Below are positions 23,137 to 36,755 of a stretch of 64,000 bases of DNA, one piece after another. A model generated the notes under the pieces. It was given only the letters and a program-made list of their open reading frames with translations. It had not been told where the DNA came from and searched no databases. How positions within the stretch are numbered: the first letter of the stretch is position 1; each line of letters begins with the position of its first letter. The stretch is taken from NCBI GenBank assembly GCA_025991245.1, contig BQMJ01000048.1, positions 124,001-188,000 of the forward strand. Direction: 5' to 3'. The stretch comes from Galdieria partita. Lineage: Eukaryota > Rhodophyta > Bangiophyceae > Galdieriales > Galdieriaceae. A program made the translations under genes and the position numbers.

Positions 23137-23553
23137 ATGAAGTCAGTTACTATTTGCACATTTCTTCTAATTCTAGTCATATCTGTTGCATTTGCAATTC
23201 CAGCTCCTCTGAAAGCTGCTCATGCTCCTCAACATGCTAGACAAGGCTCTCAAGCAAAAGTTGAAGCTGTAGATAAGGTTGACGCAAAGCGAGGGGACTA
23301 TTATTACTATTATGAGACACCAACCTATTACTACTACTATGAGACACCGACTTATTATTACTATGAGACACCAACCTACTATTACTATTATGAGACACCA
23401 ACCTATTATTACTATTATGAGACACCGACCTATTATTACTATTATGAGACACCAACCTATTACTATTATCAAACTCCTGAATACTACTATGACTATTACG
23501 AGCGTCAACAGCAATCCTCAGCGAATCAGCAGCAAGTAGAAGCTTCCTCTTAA
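23137..23553 (+). CDS. Secreted Tyr-rich repeat protein (probable wall/extracellular matrix protein)
   Basis: An intron-free gene for 138 residues. Residues 1-20 form a clear signal peptide (MKSVTICTFLLILVISVAFA, cleavage after AFA or shortly after). A short basic/Ala-rich segment with one possible dibasic site (KR) follows. Then come about seven tandem units of the type YYYYYETPT, the fourth shortest missing a Tyr and the last one changed to YYYYQTPE. The end is a Gln/Ser tail. About one third of the mature protein is Tyr. No cysteine is left after the leader. Such Tyr-Pro repeats suit oxidative cross-linking in a wall, as in extensins and chorion or byssus-like proteins; Galdieria walls are protein-rich. 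Function is inferred from composition only. Codon pattern is repetitive (27-base units), so slippage can vary copy number. Confidence 0.82.
   Translation: MKSVTICTFLLILVISVAFAIPAPLKAAHAPQHARQGSQAKVEAVDKVDAKRGDYYYYYETPTYYYYYETPTYYYYETPTYYYYYETPTYYYYYETPTYYYYYETPTYYYYQTPEYYYDYYERQQQSSANQQQVEASS
23300..23490 (+). repeat. 27-base tandem repeat inside the Tyr-rich gene
   Basis: Six to seven imperfect units of the pattern TAT-TAC runs followed by GAGACACCAACC, usually 27 bases, one unit 24 bases. They encode the Y5-E-T-P-T repeats. Third-position changes between units show the array is not brand new. Confidence 0.93.
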
Positions 23554-23786
23554 TTTGTTTGTTTGTTCATTGCATATGTTCAAGAAGCAAAGACTTCAGA
23601 GTTGACAACCCCTAAGTAAATTCAATATTGCTATTTCTTTATTTGTTGTTTTTATCCAAAAGCTTCATTCTCATTAAAACTTTGGATGATCATTGCATAA
23701 CCAATATAATTATATGATCGAGAAAACAGAGTCAAAATCATTGAGAAGTGCAGTCTCTGTCGAAATGAATGATCCTTTCAAATAGG

Positions 23787-25278
23787 ATGAAAGATCAAAA
23801 TGTTGCGTCGAGTCTTTTGGTTATTACCTTGTCTGGCAGTAGAGAGAATAATTGGCTGGTTGACTTTCTTTGGGTGGTACATAAATATGAGCTGTGTTTA
23901 AACGGTACTTTGTTTAGTTGAAAGTTCCTCTTGGGTTTCTCAAAGTTGCTTTTTGTAGATATCGAACAGTTTGTAGCTGGAGAAATCTGTACCACTACCA
24001 TTGTTACAGAGTTTTCAGAAGATAAAAGTTCTCTCATTGTGAAAGATATTTTGTTGTTTGGACACGAAAACAACGTAGAAGTTGATTTCGAAGTGGTTAA
24101 AGCCAAACAAACTGAAAACGTGTCCTCTAACAGTAATGACTCATACGCCATAACTTTTAGTAAAGGCGACAGAGTACCAGTTGGTTTTTTTGCCGAGTTG
24201 ACTGGTGTCTTGGCAGCTCATAAAGTAAATTTGGACTTTGCAGAAAGGCTTTCTGAAAGTAGTGATCCTCTAGCTTGTTATGAACTAGTTGCGAAGTTGA
24301 ATACGCAGAAATCAATAGATACAGTTGAACCCAATTCTTCGGATTCTTTTGATTCCTTGTCGAGTATTCGCAGTCAAATCCTGACGTTGGGGAAGAAATA
24401 TTCTGTGGATACGGCTATTCAACGATCAGATCTATTGCATCGAACGAAGAGACTAGTTGCTTTTGATTTAAGTTGGACTTTGATATCAAATGATGCTTTG
24501 AATATTGTTATTGAAGCAGCTGTTGCCTTATCTGAGCAGTCAGTCGCCACTTCATTACATGCACGTTTGTCGGAACTACAACGATTGCATAAGGATGGAA
24601 CATTATTGGGCGATGAATATTATTTAAAACGAGCACAACTTTTGCGAGGCTTTTCAGCTTCCATTATTATGCAAAAGATCGATGATCTGCTTTGTTTTAC
24701 GGAAGGAGCACTTTCCTTGTGTCGTGCATTGTCCAAATTGGGATATAAGACAGCTATTCTATCTTCTGGTCCTCATTTCTTAGTAGAACATGTTAAGCGC
24801 AAGTTAGGAATGGTAGGTGTTGTATAATGACTTTTCATGAACAGATGATGAGCGAGAATGTTTTACTTTTCGTAGGATTTCGCATATGGAAATATTTTTG
24901 AAACCGATGATATGGGCTGTTTGACGGGAGAGATTAGTCATCCCATTGTGAATGCTAATAGAAAAGCAGACTTGTTGCAGATGTTAACTATGCAAGAGAG
25001 AATTGGTTTGGATCAAGTAATTGCAGTAGGTGATGGTCCTGTCTCATCGGAAATGTTGTCACTTGCAGGAATGGCCATTTCTGTTGATCAGGTATGGTAT
25101 TTCTTTCAATTGCTAAGGAAAACAATCTCTGAAGAGTATAATTTGGATTTAGCCGGATGCTACAGATATGGAAGTTGGAGCTCACTTATGTGGAAAGAGT
25201 CTTATGACAGTTCTCTATTTATTAGGTATTCGAGGCCGAGACGCTTTAGAAATGTCACAAGAAAGTTTTCATTCTTAG
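23787..25278 (+). CDS. Phosphoserine phosphatase-like HAD protein with ACT-type N-terminus, altered active site
   Basis: Built like bacterial SerB: an N-terminal ACT-type regulatory half, then a HAD phosphatase domain. Exons are 23787-23904, 23959-24812, 24876-25091 and 25153-25278, all phases consistent. The second ACT-like unit includes KGDRVPVGFFAELTGVLAAH. HAD motif I reads RLVAFDLSWTLI, where SerB has DxDST; the second Asp and the Ser are replaced. Motif II is KTAILSSGPHFLVEHVKRKLG (SSG present). The Lys motif is NRKADLLQML. Motif IV reads AVGDGPVSSEML instead of GDGxNDxxML. The fold is therefore recognisable, but the general acid and part of the metal site are lost. It may be a serine-sensing regulator or an enzyme of changed chemistry. 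It ends 9 bases from the convergent methyltransferase gene. Confidence 0.75.
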
Positions 25279-25287
25279 AGGCATTGC

Positions 25288-26492
25288 CTATGAGTTACAT
25301 TTTCTCCAAAGTAGATGAGTAACAAACCATTCATTTCCATCGTGATAACCGAATAATTCAGCACAAGCCATCCAAAATATTCTCCAATAATGAAACCATT
25401 TCAAAGCTTCTTCTGAGGAGTTTTGATAAGTTTTTTGTAAAATATTCATTACTTGTTCCTTATTGTTATCCATTCTAAGCAACCAATGTTCACTAGTTTG
25501 AGCATAATGCTTTCCATTCATTGCCCATTGTTGAACAACTTGAAGATTTTCCTACTCAACGGTCAGATTACTTGACTGAGTTGAAGTGCTCTTACTTGAA
25601 AATATAATAATAGAGAAGCACTGGACATTGTTCCACCACTAAAGAAATACCTTCCCATCCAATTCTGTTCTCCATCACTTTCAAAATGATAAGGAAACAA
25701 TCGATGACAAAATATATGAAGAAACAATAAGCCTTGAGGTTTTAACCACTTGGCAACTTTTTCTAATAAAAGTGAATAATTTTTCATATGCTCAAACATT
25801 TCTACGGATACGATTCGATCAAATTGTTCAGGTTTCGTGTCCCACTGGCAAATGTCCGCTTTGATAACTTTTACATTCTGAAAGCCTTTTTGCTGACAAA
25901 TCCTTTCAATATAATTCTGTTGAAGAGCAGAGTTACTGAGAGCAGTAATATTACATTTGGGATATTTCTCTGCTACAAACAACGCAAAGGACCCCCAACC
26001 ACAACCCAAATCTAAAATATCTTGACCACTTTCGATTCTTGCTCTTTCTAAATAAAGATTTAAAGTATACAACTCCGCCTCATCTAAACTGCAATATGAA
26101 CTTGGAAAATAACAACCCGAATATTTCAAGTGTCTTCCAAGTACCAACTGGAAGAATTCTGGAGGTAGTTCGTAGTGTTGTTCATTGGCTTTTTGGGTCA
26201 ATACTGCAATAGGACAAGTTTGTATTTCTTGAATAAATTGCTAAATACTCTTCTTCAGCACAGTCAACTGGTTGAAATCGCGACTCACCTGAATATATTG
26301 ATAGAAAGACTCTATGTCATTCCTTTCAAGTTGCCTTATTCGTGATTCACAAAGTCTACGAATGGCCCATCTAATCAGCACATCTGGAACTTTTCCAGTA
26401 TGAACCCAACGGAGTCCTATAGAAAGAACTTGAGAGATTGGATCCAACCACTTGTTGGACATGGACTGATTCTTCAACGAATATTGATCCAT
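25288..26492 (-). CDS. CFA-synthase-like methyltransferase (coclaurine N-methyltransferase type)
   Basis: SAM-dependent methyltransferase of the cyclopropane-fatty-acid-synthase superfamily. It is closest by eye to plant and protist coclaurine N-methyltransferase-like proteins. Exon 1 is 26289-26492, exon 2 starts at 26240, and the last exon ends at 25288. The methyltransferase part shows KANEQHYELPPEFF, LGRHLKYSGCYF, DILDLGCGWGSFALFVAEKY (SAM loop), SVEMFEHMKNYSLLLEK, LHIFCHRLFPYHFE, RYFFSGGTMSSASLLLYFQ and NGKHYAQTSEHWLLRMD. These motifs follow the NMT-like order exactly. The substrate is probably a small amine or lipid rather than the plant alkaloid. It starts 54 bases from the divergent FAD-CFAS gene, so the two probably share a promoter and a pathway. 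Confidence 0.85.
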
Positions 26493-29327
<2,835 letters not shown>

Positions 29328-29352
29328 TATTCACCAGGCAAGCTTTCCCAAC

Positions 29353-30350
29353 TCAAGAGAACCATGAGCTTAAACAATCTATTGTCCGAGACCACACTAG
29401 AAATATGCATTATATTGGTTGTAAGATTCTGAAAAAATAGATTCCTTACCGTTTTGACTATTATTTGGATGTGGATAAAATGGAAATTTTCGTTTCCATA
29501 ATTGATAAGCTTCCTTTATGTCGTTGTTTGATGTCAGCCTCAAATTATATCAAGAAACAAATGCATACCCAATGAATCGCAAAAATAACTTTCCATGTCA
29601 TTAACGGATAACGAAACAAAAATATGAACAACGACAAGAGCGACCAAGCATGTCTTTTCAAATGCAGACTTGCAAACAGAATGTTGTGGTGTTGATGTTT
29701 CAGAAGAGTTGTTACTCTCAAATTTTCACTTGGAATAGAGAAATTCCAGTAGTATTCTATATCTTTCATTGGCAGAAAAGGAGATACATGAAATGCTTTT
29801 GAATGGCTCTTCATAACTATCAATGAAGATAACGAAGCGTCACACTGAGCACTCTTAGGAACGAGTACTTCAATATGTGACTCGAACCAAGGAATATTAC
29901 TGATAAGCGCCACAATTGCTTCCAAACGATTCCCGGACTCGTCAAAAACATAAAAAAAGCTCACAGGATTAAATGCTACACCAAAGTATCGAGGATGGGT
30001 CAATAACCTCACAGGTCCTTTGATCTCCTTGTGTAACTTATCGGATACTAACTTTCTCACTCTACTACTTAAATCTTCCAAAGAATGGGAATTTAAATAA
30101 TCCTTACAACGGAACCAGACCAAAGCAGGGGCCCAACAAGAGAAAAAGGGCCAACAATAGGCAAGATATGATCGTCGCAACAAGTCCAAGTCAAAATATA
30201 CCATAAATAACTGATAGACAAAAAAATTCTGAGCGGGAGCTAGTCGGCTAGCACAAAAAGGCTAGTGAGACAAAAGCAAAAAGTTGGATTATGGTTGACA
30301 AACCGATGAGAAAGTTGTCCACAGTATAGACCAAAAGGCGTGAATCCCAT
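29353..30350 (-). CDS. DUF1365 protein, CFA-pathway partner
   Basis: A DUF1365 family protein. In bacteria it is typically encoded beside FAD oxidase and CFA synthase genes, but its activity is unknown. The main exon (about 29545-30204) shows FMVYFDLDLL at the start, PVRLLTHPRYFGVAFNPVSFFYVFDE (split here: RYFGVAFNPVSFFYVF), AFHVSPFLPMKDIEYYW and HAWSLLSLFIFLFRYPLMTW. It then runs into IHW at the splice site. Downstream exons add EAYQLWKRKFPFYPHP and a short tail ending at 29353. An upstream exon supplies the N-terminal GLYCGQLSHRF from an ATG at 30350; the joint there is uncertain. It converges with the FAD-CFAS gene at 25 bases. The domain is clear, the N-terminus less so. Confidence 0.82.
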
Positions 30351-30375
30351 ATTCAAAAAACATAGATAGACTTTC

Positions 30376-33204
30376 TTAAGAGTGCTTTTCGTATTTTGTT
30401 GGTTTTCTCAAGTAGTTCTTGTGGAGGGCACGTTTTCTTTCCTTCCTAGTTACTACACTTTGAGTACACAAATTCTCGATACCTCCCGTGCCATTCAACA
30501 ATAGACCTCTTCGTTTGGCATTTTCTACCAAGGCGCACCAGTCTGCCGAATGATGAGATAGAGCTTTCATATTTCCAACAATAAGTAAAGAATATTTTGC
30601 TCGAGTTATAGCAACATTCATTCGACGAATATCTCTAACAAAGCCGATTCCCTTTTCGAAACTACATCGAACACAGCTGAGAATTATCCAGTCTTTTTCT
30701 CTGCCTTGAAATGCATCAACAGAGTCAATCTCTATGCCTTTTAAAGAAAGATTATGTTCCTCAAATGCCTGCTTGAGAGATAGCAATTGACGTCGATAGG
30801 GTGTCAAAATGCCTACTCTCCTTTCCAAAGATGTATTTGTTTGACTAATTTCCTCTGGTGAATATTTGTATCGAAAATATTTGTATATACGAGCTACAAT
30901 ATCTGCTTCTATCTCGTTATAAAAAGAGCCACTCGAAGAAGAACGACATTCTTTCCCATCTGAGATATCAACCACAGCATAAGGACCTAAACAATTAAGT
31001 ACAAACGAATGTAGCCAAACCACAAATTAGTATACCTAACAAAGGCTTCAAGGGATCATTATGGCACACATGTGAACGATTGTCATCACAAACAGAAACA
31101 TCATTCTTTAAAAGACCCTGATAGAAATATTGATTCGGGAATGAACTAATTTCAGGGTGCATTCGATATTGAGTGTCTAACATAATCACTGGTCGACCAA
31201 CTCGACAGAAACGTTCCAGTAAACTTTGCCCATAAGCTGTACCTAAGTCTCCACAACTAAATACTGTAGCTGGTAACTGTTGGGGATCACCAACCAAGAC
31301 ACATCTTTTGATATGAAACAGAAATGGAATCAAACAAGCAGGTTCAGTTGCTTGAGCAGCTTCGTCAATAATGACGGTATCAAACCGACAATACTTATTC
31401 ATTTGACTCCTAGAATGCAATATGGTTGAATTTCCACTTAAAGAGAACAACAAAAATGCTCCAGATAAGGTACAAAACACAATTTGTGCAGTCTTCACAT
31501 AAGATAGAATAAGTTCAGATATGATTTGATCCTTTGACCTCCCTTTAGAAAATACCAAGGTGAGTCTGTTCAAATCTCTTCGCAACTGCTCCAGTCTTTC
31601 ATAACTTTCCATTTTCTATTGAATATATCATCAAATAAAAGAATTCATAATAGAAACATTCAAACCTTTTCTCTAGAAGAGCACATTTCAAAATTCGTCC
31701 TGCATTTTCGATATTCCTTGTTCCATTGAACTAACCACTTCTTCTTCAAATCTTCATCCAAATACTGTCGTTCGTGACTGCAAGTTCTCGAGCAAAATAG
31801 ATTATAAAATTCATGAGCCTGGTTTTCTGCAGTAAGCGCTTTCGTTGCTTCTGATACGCGCTCATTAGCACCTATACGAATCATTTCTGGCTGATATTCA
31901 TTTCCATCAACGTCTACAAAGCCGTGTTGTAATAATTTTGACATAGCCTCGTCCACTGCTGCATTGGAAGGTGCGCAAACCATTATTCGGGGTTTCTGTA
32001 GACTTCTCGAAAGAGAACCGAGTGTCTGGTCTAATGAACCTAATAAACCTGATAATAAAGAACTAGAAGAAACAGAATCTGTCTCCAGGGAAGAGGATGT
32101 CTGATGACCCTTCTGTTCATACCAATTGTCTATAAGGTTGTCATAATAAAGTTGATAACCATATACATGAAATACATTGAGAATAGCTAACAAAGTGTTA
32201 GTCTTTCCTGTTCCTGGTGGACCTTGAATTAAGTGAAACCCAGTTGAACTAGTTACACAGGAAGCAACTGCTTCATATTGTGAAGCATTCAGTTGCCATG
32301 AACCACTAACTTTATCTACAACTTCCATCACCCTTCGAAACTTTTGATTGGGACCTTTTAGACATGCAAGAGAAAAACGTAAGCCATCACATTGAGATGG
32401 TTTCAGTATCTCCGCCTTCAAAGCATATTTACTTAGGTTTTCTACTGCCAAACATTCTCTTGATGCAGTCACAACTGAACCAATAACTCTGATGTACACT
32501 TCATCTATTTCACCTTGTTCAACATCCTTTTGATAACTTTCAGAAGAGTTGTTACTACCACTCAAAGGGGGTAAACGAAATTGGATCGATGATATTTGAT
32601 GTTCAGGCAACCGAATTCTAACCAAAAAATTTCCCTGTTTGCTTTGATTGAAAACTCTATCAACAAGAAATAGAGAACTTTCATGTACACTCTGCCATAC
32701 GGAAATACTGAAGACTCCAGAGACAACAATCAAAATATCGCCTTCATTGATATTTGCAACAGAATGCTCTTGTGGAAATACTAAGATATCTAGATACAGG
32801 AATTTTCTTCGAAGTTGAGCGCGTTGAAGGGTACCGGAGAAATCAAACATATTTTTGGCGCCAATTTCCACAATGGAACATTTCTTGTTTTTTCTCAAGT
32901 TATCTGTAACAGAACTCTTTCTCTCCCAAGATTTTCTACAACTCTCTAACGCAGCAACAATCGATGATTTGAGATCGTGTTGAATCAAGAGTCGAAAAAA
33001 CTTCTTATATTCCTCCTCTGAAGCGAACTCAAGAGCAGGAGAACAATGAAAGGAAGCTTCTTCATTTCTCAAACATTCTTCATTGAGCTGAGCTATTTTC
33101 CAACTCAACACGAGGTCACTAATAGTTGTTGAGTTGTTGCGGATAAAGTTGCTGTTGAGAGTTGTTTCATTCATACAATCCATTTGTGGCAACCAATTGA
33201 GCAT
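30376..33204 (-). CDS. Sen1/SMUBP2-type superfamily 1 RNA/DNA helicase
   Basis: Upf1-like helicase, probably unwinding RNA-DNA hybrids or RNP during transcription termination and RNA surveillance. At least four exons. Helicase motifs in order are: LNASQYEAVASCV (Q motif), IQGPPGTGKTNTLLAIL (I), MVCAPSNAAVDEAM (Ia), VIIDEAAQATEPACLIP (II), VLVGDPQQLPATV (III), LDTQYRMHPEISSFPNQYFY (IV), VGILTPYRRQL, IDSVDAFQGREKDWIILSCV (V) and VAITRAKYSLLIVG (VI). The N-terminal 280 residues have no obvious zinc-cluster domain, so it is nearer Sen1/senataxin or MAGATAMA3 than Upf1. A Ser-rich insertion follows motif I. The C-terminus is basic. The chosen start (33204) overlaps the start of the divergent phosphatase gene; internal Mets at about 33183 and 33174 are alternatives. 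Confidence 0.9.
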
Positions 33205-34372
33205 GTTGGCTTCTCCTTGTTTGGCTTTAAAAGAGTCGTTGTTTTATCTCGTATCGTCTCCAAGTGACAAAATACCTTGGTTTGTGAAAGAATTTCAAGT
33301 AGGTACTTTATATTGTAACATGGAGTAGCCAAGTTCAAATTCTTGAACTAGCGTTTGGAGGAATTGAGTCGAGAGCTGAAAAGAGAACAAACTTTCATCA
33401 AGGCAAGACTACCAAAGAACCAAGTTAAAAATAGATATGTTGATGTACTTCCTTGTGACGAGTATTGTGTTGCTGTCAAGTGCTGTGACGCAGTAGAATA
33501 TGTATATTTGAATGCTTCTCGTATTTCCAATATTTTTCCCGAGGATGACAGAGTCTATATTGCAACGCAAGCACCTTTAAAGAATTGTACGAAAGATTTT
33601 TGGCACATGGTATTACAAGAGGAATCTAATATTATTGTTATGGCCACTAGTCTGGTAGAAAGAGGGATAGTAAGTTTCATTGTTTGTTTGTTTGCTCCTG
33701 TGTTGACTCCAAAGATTTAGTCAAAATGTGATATTTATTGGCCAACCAAGGAACAAACAGTTTGGAATCTTGGATGTATTCAACTTTGTTTGGAAAAGGA
33801 AGTTTTCATAGCAGAAAACTCCATAGTTCGTCGACATATTCGACTTTGCCACAAGTTATCCGATGGTAGTATGGAAGATAGACTTGTGTATCAATTTCAG
33901 TACAGCGGTTGGCCAGATCATGGAATCCCTATCGAGACATATTCCTTTTTGTATTTATTAGAGCAAGTAGAAAAATACCGATTGGGAAAGTCCTTAGTTG
34001 TCCATTGTAGGTAACTAGTCGCATAAGTATTTGAGGAAGAAAACAGGACTCAGTTACATCTAGTGCTGGAATAGGACGGACAGGAGTGTTTTGTACTTTA
34101 GATATTCTTCGTCGGTATCTTTCCTCTCACTCTTTCTTGCAAGTAAGTCTATTTCTTTCTTATCCTATTATCCAATCACGTTCTTTTTTCATTAGAGAAT
34201 GAACGCTTTGGTGGATAAAGGAGCAAACAAGGAAGAAGTTGCCGCATTCCTCATACGTGTTGTATCTGAGACTGTTGTACAATTACGCAAAAGGCGTCCT
34301 GGAATGATTCAAACTGCACAACAATTTTGGTTTTTGTTTGATTGTTTGACTCGAAATTTCGACGCGTCGTGA
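33203..34372 (+). CDS. Classical protein tyrosine phosphatase
   Basis: Dephosphorylates phosphotyrosine. Five exons: 33203-33298, 33352-33669, 33721-34010, 34064-34142 and 34196-34372, giving about 319 residues. PTP motifs are in order: KNRYVDVLPCD, YLNASRI (phosphotyrosine loop), YIATQAPLKNCTKDFWHMV, SKCDIYWP, QYSGWPDHGIP (WPD loop), VVHCSAGIGRTGVF (P-loop with catalytic Cys and Arg) and RRPGMIQTAQQFWFLFD (Q loop). An intron splits the catalytic P-loop between Cys and Ser-Ala-Gly. No SH2, membrane or other extra domain is visible, so it is a minimal soluble PTP. All catalytic residues are intact. Classical PTPs are scarce outside animals, amoebae and fungi, which makes a red-algal copy of interest. 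The downstream carrier starts 9 bases after its stop. Confidence 0.93.
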
Positions 34373-34381
34373 ATCTTTTTG

Positions 34382-35367
34382 ATGATGGAATCGTCTTCTT
34401 TGCAAGTTCAACAGCGTCCAAAACGGAAACCTGTGGTATGGTCCAATATTGGAGTGGGTGCAGTTCTTCAGTTGTTTGAAGTAACCACGTTGGGACAACC
34501 TTTTGAAGTTATCAAAACTCAACTTGCTGGTATGCTTGACAACTTGAAATATCCTTGAATTTTGAAAATAATATATGTATGTTTTACTTAGCCAACCGAA
34601 AAGATAGTATGATTTCAGCTTTGAAAACTATCTATTCTAGAGGAGGTTTGTTAGGATTTTATCAAGGACTCATTCCTTGGGCTTGGATTGAGGCTAGTAC
34701 AAAAGGTGGTGTTTTATTCTTGGCGCAGAATGAAGCTTCCAGTTTCTTTGCGTCTTTGGGCTTTTCTCAGACTGTTTCAGATACAGCAGGAGGAGTATTT
34801 GGTGGTGTGGCACAAGCTTACACTACTATGGGTTTTTGTACCTTTATGAAAACAGTAGAAGTTACACGTGACAAAACAGGAGCGGGAAAAGATATGTCTA
34901 CTCTGCAAGTTGCCAAGGAAGTGTTTCGAACCAAAGGTATATCAGGAATATATCGTGGAGTGACGGCAGTTGCAGTGAGACAGGCAACCAACTGGGGTTC
35001 CAGATTTGGTCTTGCGAGAGTTACCGAAACAATTTTCAAGGGCAAGAATAAGGACAGAAAGTTGTCCAAGTGGGAAGAATTGGGTGCAAGTGTCATTGGT
35101 GGTGCTCTTGCTTGTTGGAATCAACCTATTGAGGTTATTCGAATAGAAATGCAAAGTCAGCTTAAGGCTGCTGATCGTCCAGAAAAATTGAATATTATCT
35201 CTTGTGCGAAATATATCTATAAGAAGAACGGGATATTAGGTTTCTATCGAGGTGTAACTCCTCGAATCGGATTAGGTGTCTATCTTACTTGTGTTATGGT
35301 GTTTGGAGGTGATCAAGTAAAGGAATTGATACGAGAAAGAAAGGAAACGAAACTTGATAAACAGTAG
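34382..35367 (+). CDS. YHM2-type mitochondrial citrate/oxoglutarate carrier
   Basis: Inner-membrane antiporter; yeast Yhm2 exchanges citrate for oxoglutarate and supports cytosolic NADPH. Exons 34382-34529 and 34592-35367 give about 307 residues. Signature stretches are very close to Yhm2: [78 protein letters not shown] and [19 protein letters not shown]. The carrier repeats keep the P-x-[DE] positions in the Yhm2-specific form ([16 protein letters not shown]). The distinctive WIEASTKG and [12 protein letters not shown] motifs set it apart from other SLC25 proteins. Two adjacent ATGs start the gene; I use the first. The gene lies tightly between PTP and APS reductase, all on the plus strand. 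Confidence 0.92.
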
Positions 35368-35458
35368 AAATAGAAAAACGGATAAAACACTTGAAATCAA
35401 TTTGAGAATTGCTTTCACTTGTGAGTCATTTAGGAACGCAAGTAATCATAACAAGAAT

Positions 35459-36718
35459 ATGGTTAGCAAACCACTGGCATATACAAGTGTTCCTTGTACT
35501 CTATCCTCAGTTCACTCTTGCTTGCAAAGGAGAGTGACTATTAGAAGTTTCGTAACTGGTCCCATTCTACAGCCTCGTAGACAGCTTCTTGGTCGTCGTA
35601 AAGGTTCTCAGAGACCGAGAAATTCAGAACCTATTATTCGGAAACACGAAACCCTACAATGTGTAGTCGGTGCCGACTTGGATATTCCTCTTTTGGAAAG
35701 GCAATTTTCTACTGCAGACCCTCAGGAAATAATCAACTTCGCCTTGTCAACTTTTGGTGAAGAAATTGCCATTGCGTTCTCAGGTGCAGAAGACGTGGTA
35801 TTATTGGAATATGCAAAGAGATCGGGGAAGCCTTTTCGAGTCTTTGCTTTGGATACTGGACGGTTGCATCCCGAAACTTATCGATTTTATGAGAAAGCTT
35901 CAGAATATTTCAAAGTTTCCATCGAATATCAGTTTCCGAACGCGGAGGAAGTAGAAGCTCTTGTTAGAGAAAAAGGTTTATTTTCTTTTTATAAGGATGG
36001 TCATGGAGAGTGCTGTAATATACGTAAGGTAAGGCCATTGAAGAAAAAGCTTAGTTCATTGCGAGCTTGGATAACTGGCCAAAGAAAAGATCAAAGTCCG
36101 AGTACTCGTTCTTTTGTTCCAACGATACAGATAGATTCATCATTTCAAGGAAGGGATGGAACTTCTCTTGTTAAATTTAATCCACTTGCCAATCAGACTT
36201 CAGAACAAGTTTGGTCGATGATTCGTGCACTAGAACTTCCTTATAATGAGTTACATGAGAAAGGTTTTATATCTATAGGATGTGAACCATGCACTAGACC
36301 AGTTTTACCTAATCAACATGAACGAGAAGGAAGATGGTGGTGGGAAGAAGCAACTCAAAAGGAATGTGGTCTACACAAAGGTAACTTGTCTTCAACGGGA
36401 ACAGAGGAAATGGCTGCTCAGTTGGTAGAAAACTTGATAAGGGAAGAGCCCATCGTAATTTTTTCACGTTCCGACTGTCCTTTTTGTAAGCAATCGAAAG
36501 CTTTGTTAGATGCATTGAACATGGCTTATAAACTTGTAGAGATGGACAAAGTAGAGAATGGGGCTGAGTTATTGGAGGTTTTACAAAAGAAAACAGGACA
36601 GAAAACTGTGCCAAACATTTTTATTTCTCAAAAACATATCGGAGGATGGACGCAGTTGGAACAACTTTATCAAAAAGGTTTATTGAAAGTCAACCGTTCT
36701 TCGGTACAATTCCAATGA
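35459..36718 (+). CDS. Plastid-type APS reductase fused to a glutaredoxin domain
   Basis: Reduces adenosine 5'-phosphosulfate to sulfite in sulfate assimilation, normally in the plastid. A single exon of 419 residues starts at the ATG at 35459; a TTG-led frame upstream is ignored. Residues 1-60 are Ser/Thr/Arg-rich and look like a transit peptide. The reductase core shows [18 protein letters not shown] (PP-loop), [28 protein letters not shown] and [11 protein letters not shown] (cysteines of the 4Fe-4S cluster), then KECGLHKGN with the catalytic Cys. The last 100 residues read [33 protein letters not shown] and [11 protein letters not shown], which is a true glutaredoxin with a CPFC centre. 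Plant APR instead carries a thioredoxin-like C-terminal domain. The fusion serves to supply reductant directly. Confidence 0.93.
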   Translation: MVSKPLAYTSVPCTLSSVHSCLQRRVTIRSFVTGPILQPRRQLLGRRKGSQRPRNSEPIIRKHETLQCVVGADLDIPLLERQFSTADPQEIINFALSTFGEEIAIAFSGAEDVVLLEYAKRSGKPFRVFALDTGRLHPETYRFYEKASEYFKVSIEYQFPNAEEVEALVREKGLFSFYKDGHGECCNIRKVRPLKKKLSSLRAWITGQRKDQSPSTRSFVPTIQIDSSFQGRDGTSLVKFNPLANQTSEQVWSMIRALELPYNELHEKGFISIGCEPCTRPVLPNQHEREGRWWWEEATQKECGLHKGNLSSTGTEEMAAQLVENLIREEPIVIFSRSDCPFCKQSKALLDALNMAYKLVEMDKVENGAELLEVLQKKTGQKTVPNIFISQKHIGGWTQLEQLYQKGLLKVNRSSVQFQ

Positions 36719-36755
36719 ATTCAATTTGGGTTGTTCGATTCCCGCCAATGAAACT

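Noticed and set aside
23173-23539. Long antisense and alternate-frame readings over the Tyr-rich gene
   Set aside because: They are a by-product of the 27-base repeat; only the plus-strand frame has a signal peptide and sensible ends.
34818-35154. Antisense open frames over the YHM2-type carrier
   Set aside because: Shadow frames of a strongly conserved gene.
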